The notes beneath the pieces were generated by a model, which had not been told where the DNA came from, made no database searches, and was given only the letters and a program-made list of their open reading frames with translations. Shown piece after piece: positions 12,288 through 23,250 of a DNA stretch of 64,000 bases; positions within the stretch are counted from its first letter, which is position 1, and each line of letters opens with the position of its first letter. Where the stretch lies: the NCBI GenBank assembly GCA_034766995.1, contig CM068315.1, forward strand, positions 44,681,162-44,745,161, read 5' to 3'. Both the position numbers and the translations under genes were made by a program. The stretch comes from Acanthacorydalis orientalis. Taxonomy: Eukaryota; Arthropoda; Insecta; Megaloptera; Corydalidae.

Positions 12288-12520
12288 TATTGTGGCTAAA
12301 TTCACTTTCACAAATAAAATTTCTACTTATTCTGCAGATCATAAAAAAGTGCTGTTCAAAAATGTTTAATTAATGCTTATTGATCGTTTTTGGTTGTTGG
12401 TTATATGCATTTTAATAGCGATGCCATTATCCTCAGAGCACTAAAGTGTAAAAAATCTCTACTGTAGCGTTCTGTGGATGATAACATCGCCAAATGCTTT
12501 TAAGCAACAAGTGAATTTAG
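12288..12520. repeat. FB fold-back copy, complete tips
   Basis: TGTGGCTAAATTCACTTTCA at the left, GCGATGCCATTATCCTCAGA at the centre, and GTGAATTTAGTAACAGTGTA at the right tip; right arm shortened. Confidence 0.75.
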
Positions 12521-12594
12521 TAACAGTGTAACAACTATAATGTAAATAAAACTGAAACAAAAAATTGGACATTTAACCTTTTAATTTGAAAAAT

Positions 12595-12800
12595 TGTAAA
12601 AAAATAGCTGCTCATTCATTTCCTCATCGATTATATCGATAATTTCAACATTATTTTACGAAATCTACTATTTTTTCTAAAAATTATGGCGACAAAATAT
12701 GAAACCTACTGCGTCAAAATTATTTTTCAAATAATGCAATGAAATGTATAACAGAAATGTAAACCAATTCAATATAGAATTATTATTTATAAAAAAATGT
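12595..12800 (+). repeat. Dispersed AT-rich repeat R2, copy 1
   Basis: Collinear with 21735-21930 over about 200 bases: ATCGATTAT..CGAT, ACATTATTT, ATGTATAAC/AAAA, AATT..ATATAGA, then ATTTATAAA. Lies just downstream of an FB copy. Origin unknown. Confidence 0.55.
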
Positions 12801-12877
12801 ATATTTCAATATTTCTTTTAATCTGTACGTTAGACAACTCTGGCTGTAAGCAATTTAAATAGTTCTATATATATTTG

Positions 12878-12881
<4 letters not shown>

Positions 12882-12934
<53 letters not shown>
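12882..12934. repeat. (TA)n microsatellite
   Basis: 53 bp; just 3' of repeat R2 copy 1. Confidence 0.98.
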
Positions 12935-12939
<5 letters not shown>

Positions 12940-13114
12940 TGTGTGTATATGTAATAAAATTAAACGAATTGTTCAATATATACGGATATTCAGTAATTGC
13001 ACCAAATCCAATATAAATGCAGCACAGCTACATTTTAATTAATGGCCATTATTCTATTTTACTAATTGCAATTATTTTAATTAATTGTATCATCTCTAGA
13101 GAGTCGAAATCCGT

Positions 13115-13215
13115 ATAAGCATCAAACAAAAAATGATCAATAATCGTTTATTAAACGTTTTTGAATAGAAGAAAAATTCAGTTTGTGTAGTAAGTGAAAA
13201 ATTAACTTCTAGTCC
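13115..13215. repeat. FB right-arm fragment
   Basis: AAAAATGATCAATAATCGTT, then TTTGTGTAGTAAGTGAAAAA. Confidence 0.5.
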
Positions 13216-14508
13216 TGTCTTGTTCTCTCTTAAAAAAAATGTAATAATTCATAAACATTACTTAATAATCGATTTATTTCTGCTATGAACAACTGTATCG
13301 AGTTGTCTAACGAAGTAAAAAAAAAAAACATTTCAACTATATATCAAATTCTGTTATACTGTTTCGTGATCTTCTTCGAATATATCTTATTACAGGTCTA
13401 TAAAAACATCATAAAAACGTTATTAATGCAGTCAACGATTCACTTTAACAGAACTTCAAACAATGTGATTCATTTACATTGAATAAAATTACTTTATCTC
13501 CAATAATCAATTCTAGACAGAAAATGATGTACTGGTTGTCTGTTCTGCTTTACGGCTTTTTTTCTGAATTCATTTCAAATTAAACTGTCTGTAAGTCATA
13601 CACCTGAATGATACATTATACTTTTTCGGATTTAAAAACTGTTAGTCGTTAAGTGTTGAAATTAAAAACTAAATAGTACAGAAAAAAAATTTATAGAGTA
13701 AACCGTACTTGAAAATGTATTAGTGACCGAGTTGCACGATACCGAATTCAATATTCTGTACCTGCTCGCATATATTAAATATTTATTTGTAACCGGAACT
13801 ATATTTTACTTCAGCTGTTATAGAAACTGTTTCTTATTAAAGTCAATTGCTAGAGAAAGCGTAGAAATTGTACATTTTGCACCTAAGACGTGCGATTGAT
13901 TCAAATATAGAAATAGAAAAAAAACACATTGCCCGTCTACAATTCGATCATTACATCCTGCTCTCACTGTTCATGCAAGAATAAATGCATCAATTATCTG
14001 TTCAGTTATGTTCTCTTTTACAAATGACCTTGAACCCGGACTTTATACCAAGTGTAAATGTTTATAGGTAGTCACAAAGTACATTCTGTACATTTTTGTT
14101 ACTTGTTTAATTAAACGAACCGATGACCGTGATTTATTTGTGTTCGGCAATTGATCTCTTACATGTCTGTCAAAATAACTTATTATCTAACATATTTTCA
14201 TTGATATGTTGTTTATAAGAAATGTTTGTAGAGATGTGATTGAATGTATTATTAAAATTAATAGATTCATCTCGTGGTACATTTTTTTTGGAGCATATTC
14301 ACAATTTGTTTTTAAATAGATGCGCTCCACAGATTCCATTTACATATATGCTTAAAAACTACACACGAACCGAAAACTAGACCGGAAAATGTGAGAAATT
14401 TACAATTCATAAGTGCAAGAACGACAGATTTATACATATTTACTTTTTTATTGCTATTATAAATGTTATACTGATACACTTTACGATATTTATACAGTAC
14501 AATATTAA

Positions 14509-14510
<2 letters not shown>
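13215..14510. other. No gene recognised
   Basis: Somewhat less AT-extreme around 13700-14170 but with stops in all frames and no motif. Confidence 0.6.

Positions 14511-14554
<44 letters not shown>
14511..14554. repeat. (TA)n microsatellite
   Basis: 44 bp, then CACATATA and the M1 end at 14563. Confidence 0.98.
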
Positions 14555-14562
<8 letters not shown>

Positions 14563-14815
14563 TACGAGGGTCGTTTGATAAGTATTGTAAAAATGCAAGT
14601 TAAATACTGTTTTTTTGGAAAAAATCGATTTTATTTGTCAACATAGTCTCCATTGAGGGCTATACACTTATTCTAGCAAGTCTTCAAAATACGTATTATT
14701 GGCGGCGATACATTTTTCATTCGACGAGAATTTCTTCTCACCAAGTCAAATTTTCAAGTTTGGGAAGAGAAAGAAGTCGTACGGGGTGAATTTCGGAGAA
14801 TAGGGTGAATGATGG
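14563..14815 (-). mobile_element. Mariner family M1, truncated 3' end
   Basis: Begins TACGAGGGTCGTTTGATAAG immediately after a (TA)n tract. It is collinear with the left 250 bases of the M1 copies at 31.7 and 56.1 kb. Minus strand encodes degraded LGEKKFSSNE and YSPEF-type residues, the C-terminal part of the catalytic domain. Homology stops near 14815, so the 5' two thirds are lost. Confidence 0.7.
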
Positions 14816-16344
14816 TTATATTTTTAGTGAATGGTGAATGATGATGGTTATATTTTTTTCAGAAAAGAGCGGACAGCGTCAGCGTAAAAACCTAAAATAT
14901 AGTTATTTTTTTTTGTAAAAACTTTTGATTTTATTAGTAATAAAGGAAGTTCAATATGTTATTAGTATTGTGTAAAAAAATAATTAACTATTAGCATTCA
15001 AATGGTTGTTAAAACTGATAACATTTCGAGTCATATCCTTTGACTTATTAGTTTTTGTAATAGTTTTTTAATACATTTTTAATTTTTTTTAAAAAAAACG
15101 CGAGACCCATGTAAAAATAGATATATTAAATATTAACAATAAACAGAAGTTTGAAGGATTTATATGAGTTATTGGAAGGATTTATGTAAATGTAAACATT
15201 TATACCACTAGACGGTATAGATGTTTGCCGTAACCCACTGACTCATATCCGCCATTTTAGGATTGACAGATGGATACACTTTGTCAGGCTTGTGACACTT
15301 CCTCTGTATTATTAGTTATTTGACTCATTTGTAGTCGCTCGCCTCTATTACTTCGTCTATTTCAAATACAAGTCGTCTATTCAAAAACATTAGATCGATT
15401 TACACATTTCATATCCTACATTTCTCGCTGACATTGTCGGGTGATATTTTCATAGTTATCGACGCACCCTAAAACCTCAAATAATCATTCACTGAAATGG
15501 ATAGCGGACTTTAAGTGGTGAAACCCAATCAACGCAAACAGGTTGGAATTTTCATAATCACCTGAAGAATAATGCTGTAGTATCAACGATTGAAGCAACT
15601 AATTTAATAAAGTTTGATTTCTTTACTATATTTTCCCCTCATCGCTTCGCTACAGTCTTAATAATAGTTTCTCTTGTAACTGTTGTTTATAGCCGAATTT
15701 TATTTAAATATAGAGCTTTTTAACTCTCATTATTTATAAACGATCTGTTTCAAAGTAATATAAAAATCTTTTTCCATTTAAACATTTTGTATCTGAGATA
15801 ACAATTATAAATTAAATATATTACTTGAAAATGTTGATGCGTTTATTGGTAAGATTTTAAAAAGTTTAGATAAAATATCTAGAACAAGGTAGTTGGTTGT
15901 TTTTGTCTATGTCGTGGACGAAATCCATTGTCTTTCTCGAGTTTTTGGAATCTAAACATGTCGTAGTTCTTAATCACTTCCTTACTCGCTTGATATGTCA
16001 CATTGAGATTGATTTTTCCTCTTGTTATTATTTTCATTCTCTAAAATAATACAGAAAAGCAAACACATGTAACTAAAAACATTTAAAAAGCTACGACCTA
16101 CTTATCTAATATTACTTAATATACCATATAAGGTATAAATATGTATTCATATGTGTTAAAAATGCAAACAGTAATAATTTCTTCATATCCTTTATAGAAA
16201 CATTTCTTAATACCTGTTGTAATTAGTCTAGGCGTTAAACAATTATATTTTTAATAAATTCATTGAGTTATGACCGTTGATTGAATCACCTGTTCAGATT
16301 TTTTTGATCATTTTTATAAAAACGTCCCTGAAAAAGGAAAAAAG
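14816..16344. other. No gene recognised
   Basis: Holds the GACGCACCC short repeat and a more complex block (15190-15460) with the small hairpin ATACC-ACTAGAC-GGTAT near 15201. Nothing else. Confidence 0.6.
15459..15490 (+). repeat. Short repeat GACGCACCCTAAAACCTCAA, copy 2
   Basis: Preceded by TGACATTGTCGGGTGATATT, which also loosely matches the flank of copy 3 (TAATGACCTTAATTGTC). Follows about 250 bases of more complex sequence (15220-15460) without coding potential. Confidence 0.55.
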
Positions 16345-16690
16345 TATAAATCGTGCTTTCAAAAATTATTTTTTTAATCACCCCACAGACCATGACATTT
16401 TCATGTTTAAAATTGTTCTCTAATTGATTGATGATTATTGCTTATGTGCATTTTGACGGCGATACTATCATTCTTAAAGCGCTAATGGACTGAAAAGTCA
16501 TATAAATCATAAGATGCAAGATATTTTTCTATCTTAGCTCTTTGAGAATGATTGAATTGTTATCGAAATGTGCATAAACAACAATCAAAAATGTAATAAT
16601 CAATTAAGATTAATCAAAAGTTTTTATTTTGGTTTGTGGGATGAGTAAAAACTTTATTTGTGAAAATTAATTTAGTCATAGTTCTAAAAT
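16345..16690. repeat. FB fold-back copy, full length
   Basis: Best complete copy: CACCCCACAGACCATGACAT, TTATGTGCATTTTGACGGCG, AAAGCGCTAATGG | TCTTAGCTCTTTGAGAATGA, ATCGAAATGTGCATAAACAA, GGTTTGTGGGATGAGTAAAA and AATTTAGTCATAGTTC. Shows the roughly 330-bp palindromic plan. Confidence 0.8.
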
Positions 16691-16892
16691 TATATTCTGT
16701 TTACAAGTTATATACGTAATAAATGGACATACAAACTGTAAACATGAGAATAATGTTCGAAATCTAAGGAAGGATATAGATGAGTAAAACTACGTTTCTT
16801 GTTAAAACTAATTAAAATAATTGGTTAGACAAATTGTGAACAATTCATGCAACTGAGTTTATAGTTTAATGTTTTGTTTCAAATGTTTGTTT

Positions 16893-16919
16893 TATATATA
16901 CATACATACATTCATACAT

Positions 16920-16974
<55 letters not shown>

Positions 16975-16994
16975 AATGTATGTATGTATATATA
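16893..16994. repeat. Palindrome with (CA)n-(TA)n centre
   Basis: Arms 16893-16920 and 16967-16994 are perfect 28-bp inverted repeats (ACATACATTCATACATA / TATGTATGAATGTATGT with TA extensions). The 46-base centre is (CA)n followed by (TA)n. Confidence 0.95.
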
Positions 16995-17236
16995 TATATA
17001 ATTATAATATTAAATTTTTAAATTAGAAGTTGTATAATTTTGATTGTCACTTTTATATCTAAAATAATTTCTGTTTTTTATAGTTTGTTGATATTACTTT
17101 TAAAAAAAATAAATATAAAAATATTTATTATGTAAAAAATATCTAATATAATCTGACAAATATAACTTATTTTTTTCATCTGTATGTAGTTTTAAATATT
17201 TTCAGTTTAGATTTTATTGTAATTTATCTATCTGTC

Positions 17237-17330
17237 TTCTTCTATATAATAAAAACCCACATTTCTCGTTTCTTTGTCCGCAGAACAAAGTCTATGGTAA
17301 CGAGAAATATTTTTTTTTTTGTAAATGTTA
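17237..17330 (+). mobile_element. Helitron-like or related short end (tentative)
   Basis: TCTTCTATATAATAAAAACC followed by CTCGTTTCTTTGTCCGCAGA resembles the same TC..TATATAAA..GTTTGTTTGTCCG layout as at 3.0 kb. Nothing recognisable follows. Confidence 0.25.
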
Positions 17331-19059
17331 CATACATGTAGTTGTTTTCAGGTCATAAATATGGATTTTTTCAAAATTACTGAAAATATTACAATATTTT
17401 GATTTGAAATTGACTCTAGTGAGTATAAATCTCATGTTGAATTATAATCAGTACGTTGTAAACTTAACAGGTTTCATTTGTGAACGATGAGGAACTTATT
17501 GTATTTCATTACATGCTAATTATTACGGTCTTATTAACATATAATTAAAATTGACTCATCATGTAGTCCTTTCTTCACAAAACACTATAATTTAAAAATA
17601 TTTATTTCTGTATCGGAGAGATTATTAGAATATTAGTAATGATATATTTAAAATGTATGTATATTTATTCTATATGAAATTTGTTTGAGTAACAATTATT
17701 TATTAAAACTTAAAAAAAATTGTACAAATCAATTAAAAATGTTTAATATGTTTTCCATTTTAATTTCAAGTGAAAAATGACCGTCTGTGTTAAATTAAAT
17801 ATAAAAAAATGTTTCTAATTAACTTATAAAATAAAATAAAATATATGCCTGATTTTACTTCCTATATACTTGATATTGTTTCATATGACATGAAATGTAA
17901 TGAAGTTGATTTTAATAGCATGTGTGAAAATAATCAAGTTTTTTTTTATCCACGTGTGTATAATTTCTTGTACAATTAAAGAGTGAGCATTGTTCTTTAA
18001 GCAGAACTCATTGTCGACATTTGTTTATAAAAGAGTTTCGATGTAATTATGTGTTTTTTATTTATCATACATAATTTTTGTATCATATGTTTCCGTTTAA
18101 GATACGAACATAGGTTTAGATTTATACATTAATTTATTATATAGAGTGAGGAGATAATTAAAAATTATGGATATTAGTGCAAAATATTGGAATTTATTTT
18201 AAAACAAATATTGATTCTTTGACTTCAGATTTAAATATACTTTGTGCCTTTATAAAAAATGTAGAACTTTTCATTTTTAAAAATCGATATTTTTTGTTCC
18301 ATAAAATAATGTCTATACAAAAATGGGCAAATAATTGAAAGTTTAAAAAAATAATTATGTAGATCTAAGAAAAATGCATTTTATTTATTAAATAAAATCA
18401 TTTATTGATAAAAATGTATCTTTTGATTTTGTATCTTAGAATCGAAAAACACCCATAATACACTTTTTGATCTAATTTCATTGTTTATCTCTACTGAAAA
18501 TAGTATTTTTATCGTAGTAAATATTTCTATTATTAAATAGAACACTATAGTTTAACAAATGGTGGTTTAAACTTGATATTTTGTTGAAAATTATGTGAAC
18601 TATTTCAGTCAATTTTTTGATAGTTAAGAAGATAAGTTTCTAAGAAAGAAATATATTTTTAAACAACGCATTTATTTTTATATTATTTGATTTATTAATG
18701 ATCAAAAAATACTAATTGGGTGATTTAGATCCATTAAAGTGGTTTCATGCAATACAAAATGTGTCTCTACAATGAGAAACACCGTTTTTAGGTTCATGTA
18801 AAGTCCATATATCCAGTCATATAGAGAATGTATGTATTGACTGATTTGTTTCTAGATTTGGATCTATATTTCGTAGTTTAAAAAACGTTCGTGTAAAACT
18901 ACCATAAAGGTGTGTCTTGATTTGAGGCTTGCAGAGCTTGAATAGCATAGCTTTAATATGAAAGTTCGTCTTTACTAGAAGCATACCCGGTTCGACTAGT
19001 ATCAGCTCTTAAAAGTGCCAAAACACTCCATACCATAACCTATATTCATTAGAACATTT
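17331..19059. other. No gene or repeat recognised
   Basis: Very AT-rich, no tract, transposon end or open frame of note; one of the longest featureless runs in the window. Confidence 0.65.

Positions 19060-19153
<94 letters not shown>
19060..19153. repeat. (TA)n microsatellite
   Basis: 94 bp with one C interruption; upstream of the IS630-like N-terminal remnant. Confidence 0.98.
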
Positions 19154-19155
<2 letters not shown>

Positions 19156-19229
19156 TGGTATATGTATTTGGTAATTTAATAAAAAAAAACGTCCGTATGG
19201 TGTACAAACGTTTAGAATGTTTTTTTTTT

Positions 19230-19400
19230 TTTTTTATACAGTTGAAACAACCCCACCAGAAGCTTCTAATCTTATCCGAATTTTGTGTACAAAAGATCTT
19301 GTAATATTTAGAAAGTTGCCAATTTCTAAATTACTATATGCCGTGAATATATCATCAATGTCTTTTCATTTCTTGTGTTAACCTTTTGTCTGCCATTGTG
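19230..19400 (-). mobile_element. IS630-like transposase N-terminal remnant
   Basis: From an ATG at 19396 on the minus strand: MADKRLTQEMKRH then a stop, then DDIFTAYSNLEIGNFLNITR followed by SFVHKIRIRLEASGGVVST. This is a helix-turn-helix of the type that opens insect transposases with SFVHK.R..LEAS.G. It may be the same family as the C-terminal remnant at 10.4 kb. It lies between a long (TA)n tract and AT-rich unique DNA. Confidence 0.45.
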
Positions 19401-20044
19401 GATTTCTAGGAAATAAAAACATTTTATTTGGTTTGACGAGAGTCATAATCTAAAAAATAAGTATCTTCAAATACCACTCTCACTCTTTTTTATATTAAAG
19501 TGTTATGTTATAATATTAGAATAACACAATTTGTTACTTTATTTGAATTTGATATTATTAATCACCATGTAAATAATCCGATGTTCGTAATATAATAATT
19601 TAAAATTAGACTGTAAAAAAGAATTAAAAAAGTAACCTAATTGAACAAACAGTAAAATTGTGAACTCATCTATTATGCAACGAGCACAGTTTGAAATGTT
19701 GAGTTTCAACCAACTTCAAAGCCATGAAAACCTTCTAAGCTTCAAGTTAAGACAGACTTGAAGTTCTCACTATGGTGGGTTTAGTACAAAGACTCATAAC
19801 TCGTGTAATTGAAATCTGGTCATTTCTCTGGCCAACGATTTTTGTTCAGTTATAGTAATTTTTCATGTCGAGTGGGTAGTTAGATAAATTTCAGAATAAA
19901 TAGAATAACCAGTTTTCCTACAGTCCGGGTGAACAATTTTAGTTTTAATTTGTATAAATTCATATTTTTGATTGAAAAATTCACTGTCTCTGCAATAATA
20001 GAATAATTTAGCAGAGTTAACATAATTGTCCATAATTAAGAAAA

Positions 20045-20195
20045 AAATTGCTTTAACATTCCTAGGATGATGACATCTCCATTGAATTGTGCTTAAGTAA
20101 AAATCAATAACGATCAATAATCATTTATTGAATATTTTTTATTACAATAACTGTTGTGGTTTATGGGGCGACAGAAAAATCAATTCAATTTGTTT
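20045..20195. repeat. FB right-arm fragment
   Basis: GGATGATGACATCTCCATTG, ACGATCAATAATCATTTATT, TTGTGGTTTATGGGGCGACA. Confidence 0.6.
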
Positions 20196-20464
20196 TTAAT
20201 GCTTGTATGCACATAGTTAACGATTCAAAAAGGTATTAATGCGTTTAAAAATAATATATTGTTCAATACACATGTAAAGATTTGTCAGAAAGTTGATTCG
20301 ATAATATTATCATGGTTTGACACCAGAAACCTTGAAAAACGTGTACACAACTTTTTATTTATAATGCTAATTATATTACCTGTTTGACAGTTAATTATGC
20401 AATAAATATCCGCAATCTTCAATAATATATATAAATAATAGAGAAGTGTATCCGTATATAAAAG

Positions 20465-20474
20465 ATATATACAT

Positions 20475-20554
<80 letters not shown>

Positions 20555-20555
20555 T
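20465..20555. repeat. (TA)n with inverted ACATACAT flanks
   Basis: 64 bp of TA (20483-20546) between ATACATACATACATG on the left and ATGTATGTATTCATGG on the right, an imperfect palindrome. Confidence 0.95.
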
Positions 20556-20971
20556 CATGGATACATCCACGTTTAATTTATTTATTGAAAGTTAATAACT
20601 GTCATGCAAATCAATGAAAGTATACTTACTAATGTCAAATAGAAACATTTCAAATGACGCAAATGTGAATGATATGTTTGTAATTTCTAACATTGATTTA
20701 TTGTTTTCAAAACATTTCAGAACATGTGCGTCATGAATATTTACAGTACTTATAGTTAATTTAATTAAGTACAATTCTAGCGTTTTCTTTTATAAAATTA
20801 TAATAATTATTACTTATTTCGTATTTCGTCATTGCTGCACTACTTTCATGTGGATTCAAAACTTGATTATATTAAGTCTTAAATTTAAATTTGAATTTCA
20901 GATTTACCATCACTGCATTTAAAACGTTTACCATTTTTAGTAAACGTCTAGTAATGTATTCATAGGCTCGA

Positions 20972-21135
20972 TACAGTTGTGACACTGGCTAAATCCACTT
21001 TCACAAATGATTTTTTTTCATCCCACAAACCGCAAAAAATGTTCTAATCAAAAATCGTCAATAATAATTCATTGGATATTTTTGATAAACAAAGATTTTT
21101 GTAGTTTGTAGGATCAAAAATGAATTATTGGGTGT
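20972..21135. repeat. FB copy with centre deleted
   Basis: Left tip GTGACACTGGCTAAATCCAC and CCCACAAACCGCAAAAAATG run straight into right-arm AATTCATTGGATATTTTTGA and TTTGTAGTTTGTAGGATC. The core is missing. Confidence 0.6.
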
Positions 21136-21136
21136 A

Positions 21137-21350
21137 TAAATTAATTTAGTGCCTTTTATAGAAAATGAATCTTTACCTAAAAATAGAGTACATTTTAATT
21201 CCCAAAATATCTCTCATTATTTTGTATAACTTTGTTCCGTCTGTCGGGCATCTGATGAATTGTTTAAAAAAGATGGCGGCTTTGAGTTAATAAAATCGTA
21301 ATGCATTTTCGGATCTCTTCCACTGTTTTAACATTGTTTTCATAAATGAA
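21137..21350 (-). mobile_element. Mariner family M3 fragment
   Basis: Left end GGGTGTATAAATTAATTTAG is the M3 terminal repeat. Minus strand retains KTVEEIRKC and QMPDR, then an NNERYF-like C-terminus. The transition to the N-terminal segment is lost near 21350. It directly follows a fold-back FB copy. Confidence 0.6.
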
Positions 21351-21738
21351 TGCTCACTCCGTAAAAACTATATAAAAAAGTATATGATCCCTCCTTGTAT
21401 AACCGGATGACACTTGGTTCTCCCATGAGTGGCTGCATAGAGGTTCCATATGTATAGAGACTCACAATTGAAATTTGTGTGGTTCTTGGATTGAGGTTTT
21501 CACCAAATAGAATAGCTTTTACTTTCCTCTCCCCCAACTCTCTCCCCAGATGTGATTGCATGTAGCAGTTAAGCCAATGGAACTCGAGAATTCCCACGAA
21601 TAAAATCAACCTAATTGTATGTTTTGGAGGAAGTGCTAATTTTTTTTGTGAAAGCAAATTTGGGCATAATGCCAAAACTCTTCTGAATGGAACAGGAATT
21701 AAAAATGAAATTTTACTATCTGTAAAATAACTATTCAT
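21340..21738 (-). CDS. 132-codon open frame, unrecognised; possibly chance
   Basis: Uninterrupted from an ATG at 21738 to a stop at 21340, unusually long for DNA this AT-rich. Composition is mixed, with a central Arg/Glu-rich stretch (RELGERKVKAILFGE) and Pro-rich start; no motif, signal peptide or known domain recognised. It ends in the break point of an M3 mariner fragment and starts at the R2 repeat, so it may be the inside of an undescribed transposon or a retrocopy. No splice or promoter context supports expression. Confidence 0.2.
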   Translation of the reverse strand: MNSYFTDSKISFLIPVPFRRVLALCPNLLSQKKLALPPKHTIRLILFVGILEFHWLNCYMQSHLGRELGERKVKAILFGENLNPRTTQISIVSLYTYGTSMQPLMGEPSVIRLYKEGSYTFLYSFYGVSIHL

Positions 21739-21930
21739 CTTATTTATCGATTATTTCGATACAGTTTACATTATTTAACAAAATTTGTATTATTTTCAGT
21801 AAAAATCATACCCGTAAAATATAAAAACTACTACACCAAAATTATTTTTAAAATAATATTATAAAATGTATAAAAAAAGTTGAGTCAATCCGATATAGAT
21901 TTATAAATTACCTTTCTATATATAAAAAAC
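21735..21930 (+). repeat. Dispersed AT-rich repeat R2, copy 2
   Basis: Partner of the 12.6 kb copy (TTTATCGATTATTTCGAT, CCGATATAGATTTATAAATT and the blocks between). Here too an FB copy lies upstream, with an M3 fragment and a 132-codon open frame in between. Confidence 0.55.
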
Positions 21931-22337
21931 ATAAATCCATCGTAAAATTTCCATAAAACAACATTTTTTCAATGTAGACCACCTACTCACAACTCCGATC
22001 CCCCCGCTACACTCTACGAATAGCACGTTAACCATTTTCATTCCCGATCTTTCACGAATCGTCATGTTCGTCGATTCCAATGAAACAGTATTCGGGCACG
22101 ACCAGTTGTATGTTGGTCTCTCCAGATGTACCTATAAGCAGGGTATCAAGTTTCAGTGTACAGAAAACACAAATCAATGACGAATATCGTCTACACAGAA
22201 GTTTAAGTTCACAAGAAGTTTTCTATTCGGTTTCAAAATTTTCGCGGTTTTATTTAAAATCAAATAATAAATTTCATTACACAATATATTTATTTTGTTT
22301 TTCATTTTTCATTTCAAAATTGTTATCACTTAATGAG

Positions 22338-22402
22338 AGCGAGTGGAGACGAATCCCTTCGGGGATCGGTGAGCATAGCGAGTAGGGAGCTGATCCCCTT
22401 GG
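22338..22402 (+). repeat. GC-rich hairpin repeat G1, copy 1
   Basis: ATCCC-TTCG-GGGAT at 22353-22366 is a perfect stem with a UUCG tetraloop. The same GGGGATC (22361-22367) can instead pair with GATCCCC at 22392-22398, giving two mutually exclusive stems. GATCGGTGAGCATAGCGAGT is related to the minus strand of the 55.0 kb block, and inverted CTACTCACAACTCCGATCCC near 21987 may be the opposite end of the same element. Confidence 0.5.
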
Positions 22403-22628
22403 TTTATAAAAATCAATTTTACTAAAATTAATTTTTTTAAATTTGCGAATTAGACTCATCTGTATATAAATGATTTAATTATTTTTGTATATTTTATTAA
22501 TATGTGTATATATATATAAGTGTAATAGAATAGACCAGTTTGATGAGCATTGACGAACATTCAATTATTGCATCAAATTCAATAATTTCTATGCAATTAG
22601 GTGTTGATTAATTGTAATTATCGAATTA

Positions 22629-22631
<3 letters not shown>

Positions 22632-22691
<60 letters not shown>
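22632..22691. repeat. (TA)n microsatellite
   Basis: 60 bp uninterrupted. Confidence 0.98.
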
Positions 22692-22694
<3 letters not shown>

Positions 22695-23145
22695 GAGTGT
22701 ATACATGTATGATTATTGGTTTTTTGTGTTTACTGAGAATAATGGAAACGTAGAAAATTATCTTATTTATTATTAAGTAAATTTCGTTTTCTCAGAAATA
22801 CTGGTTATCAGAGTCAATTATACAACGATTATAAAAACTACTTGGATAATAATAGTTGTGATTACTGTATAAAACTGAAGATATGAAAAGTAAATTATCC
22901 CGCTTTTTCAGCGAAAGGTTGACTGTAAAGAACATAGTTTATAAATTAAAAATAGAATATGAATAAAATATGCAATCGTCATTTGAAACACATTACTTCG
23001 TTGAATTTAAATATATTCGTAATTCAGTAAAATCATTTAAAAAACAATAATTTAAAAATTTAATTGTATATTTTTGTATTTGGGATTCCGTTGATGTGTT
23101 GGCCTGATGCCCTTCATTCTTTTAGATCGTAGAGTTTCGGTTCTC

Positions 23146-23177
23146 ATTATTAGTTTTGGTACTTATACCATCTTCAG
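23146..23177 (-). ncRNA. Hammerhead-ribozyme-like core (left arm, copy 1)
   Basis: Minus strand: CTGAAGA, then GGTA-TAAG-TACC (perfect 4-bp stem II, UGGUA/UACCA if extended), then AAAAC in place of GAAAC, and AATG in place of GUC. Better stem II than its partner, but the GAAA and cleavage-site positions are changed, so probably inactive. Confidence 0.25.
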
Positions 23178-23217
23178 GTACACTTGAACGACTCTTTATC
23201 TAGTTATCTAAAATAAT

Positions 23218-23250
23218 CTGAAGATGATACGCATGCTGAAACTAGTAGTC
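23218..23250 (+). ncRNA. Hammerhead-ribozyme-like core (right arm, copy 1)
   Basis: CTGAAGA (the hammerhead CUGANGA box) at 23218-23224, a poorly paired spacer, GAAA at 23238-23241, then C-TAGTA-GTC ending at 23250. GAAAC...GUC would give a two-base-pair stem III (AC/GU) with a five-base loop and cleavage after C, as in minimal type I hammerheads of Penelope-like elements. Stem II is weak in this arm and stem I was not established. Motif match only. Confidence 0.3.

Noticed and set aside
22080..22385. 101-codon open frame next to GC-rich repeat G1
   Set aside because: No motif, and its end runs into the hairpin repeat; composition is like the surrounding repeat DNA.
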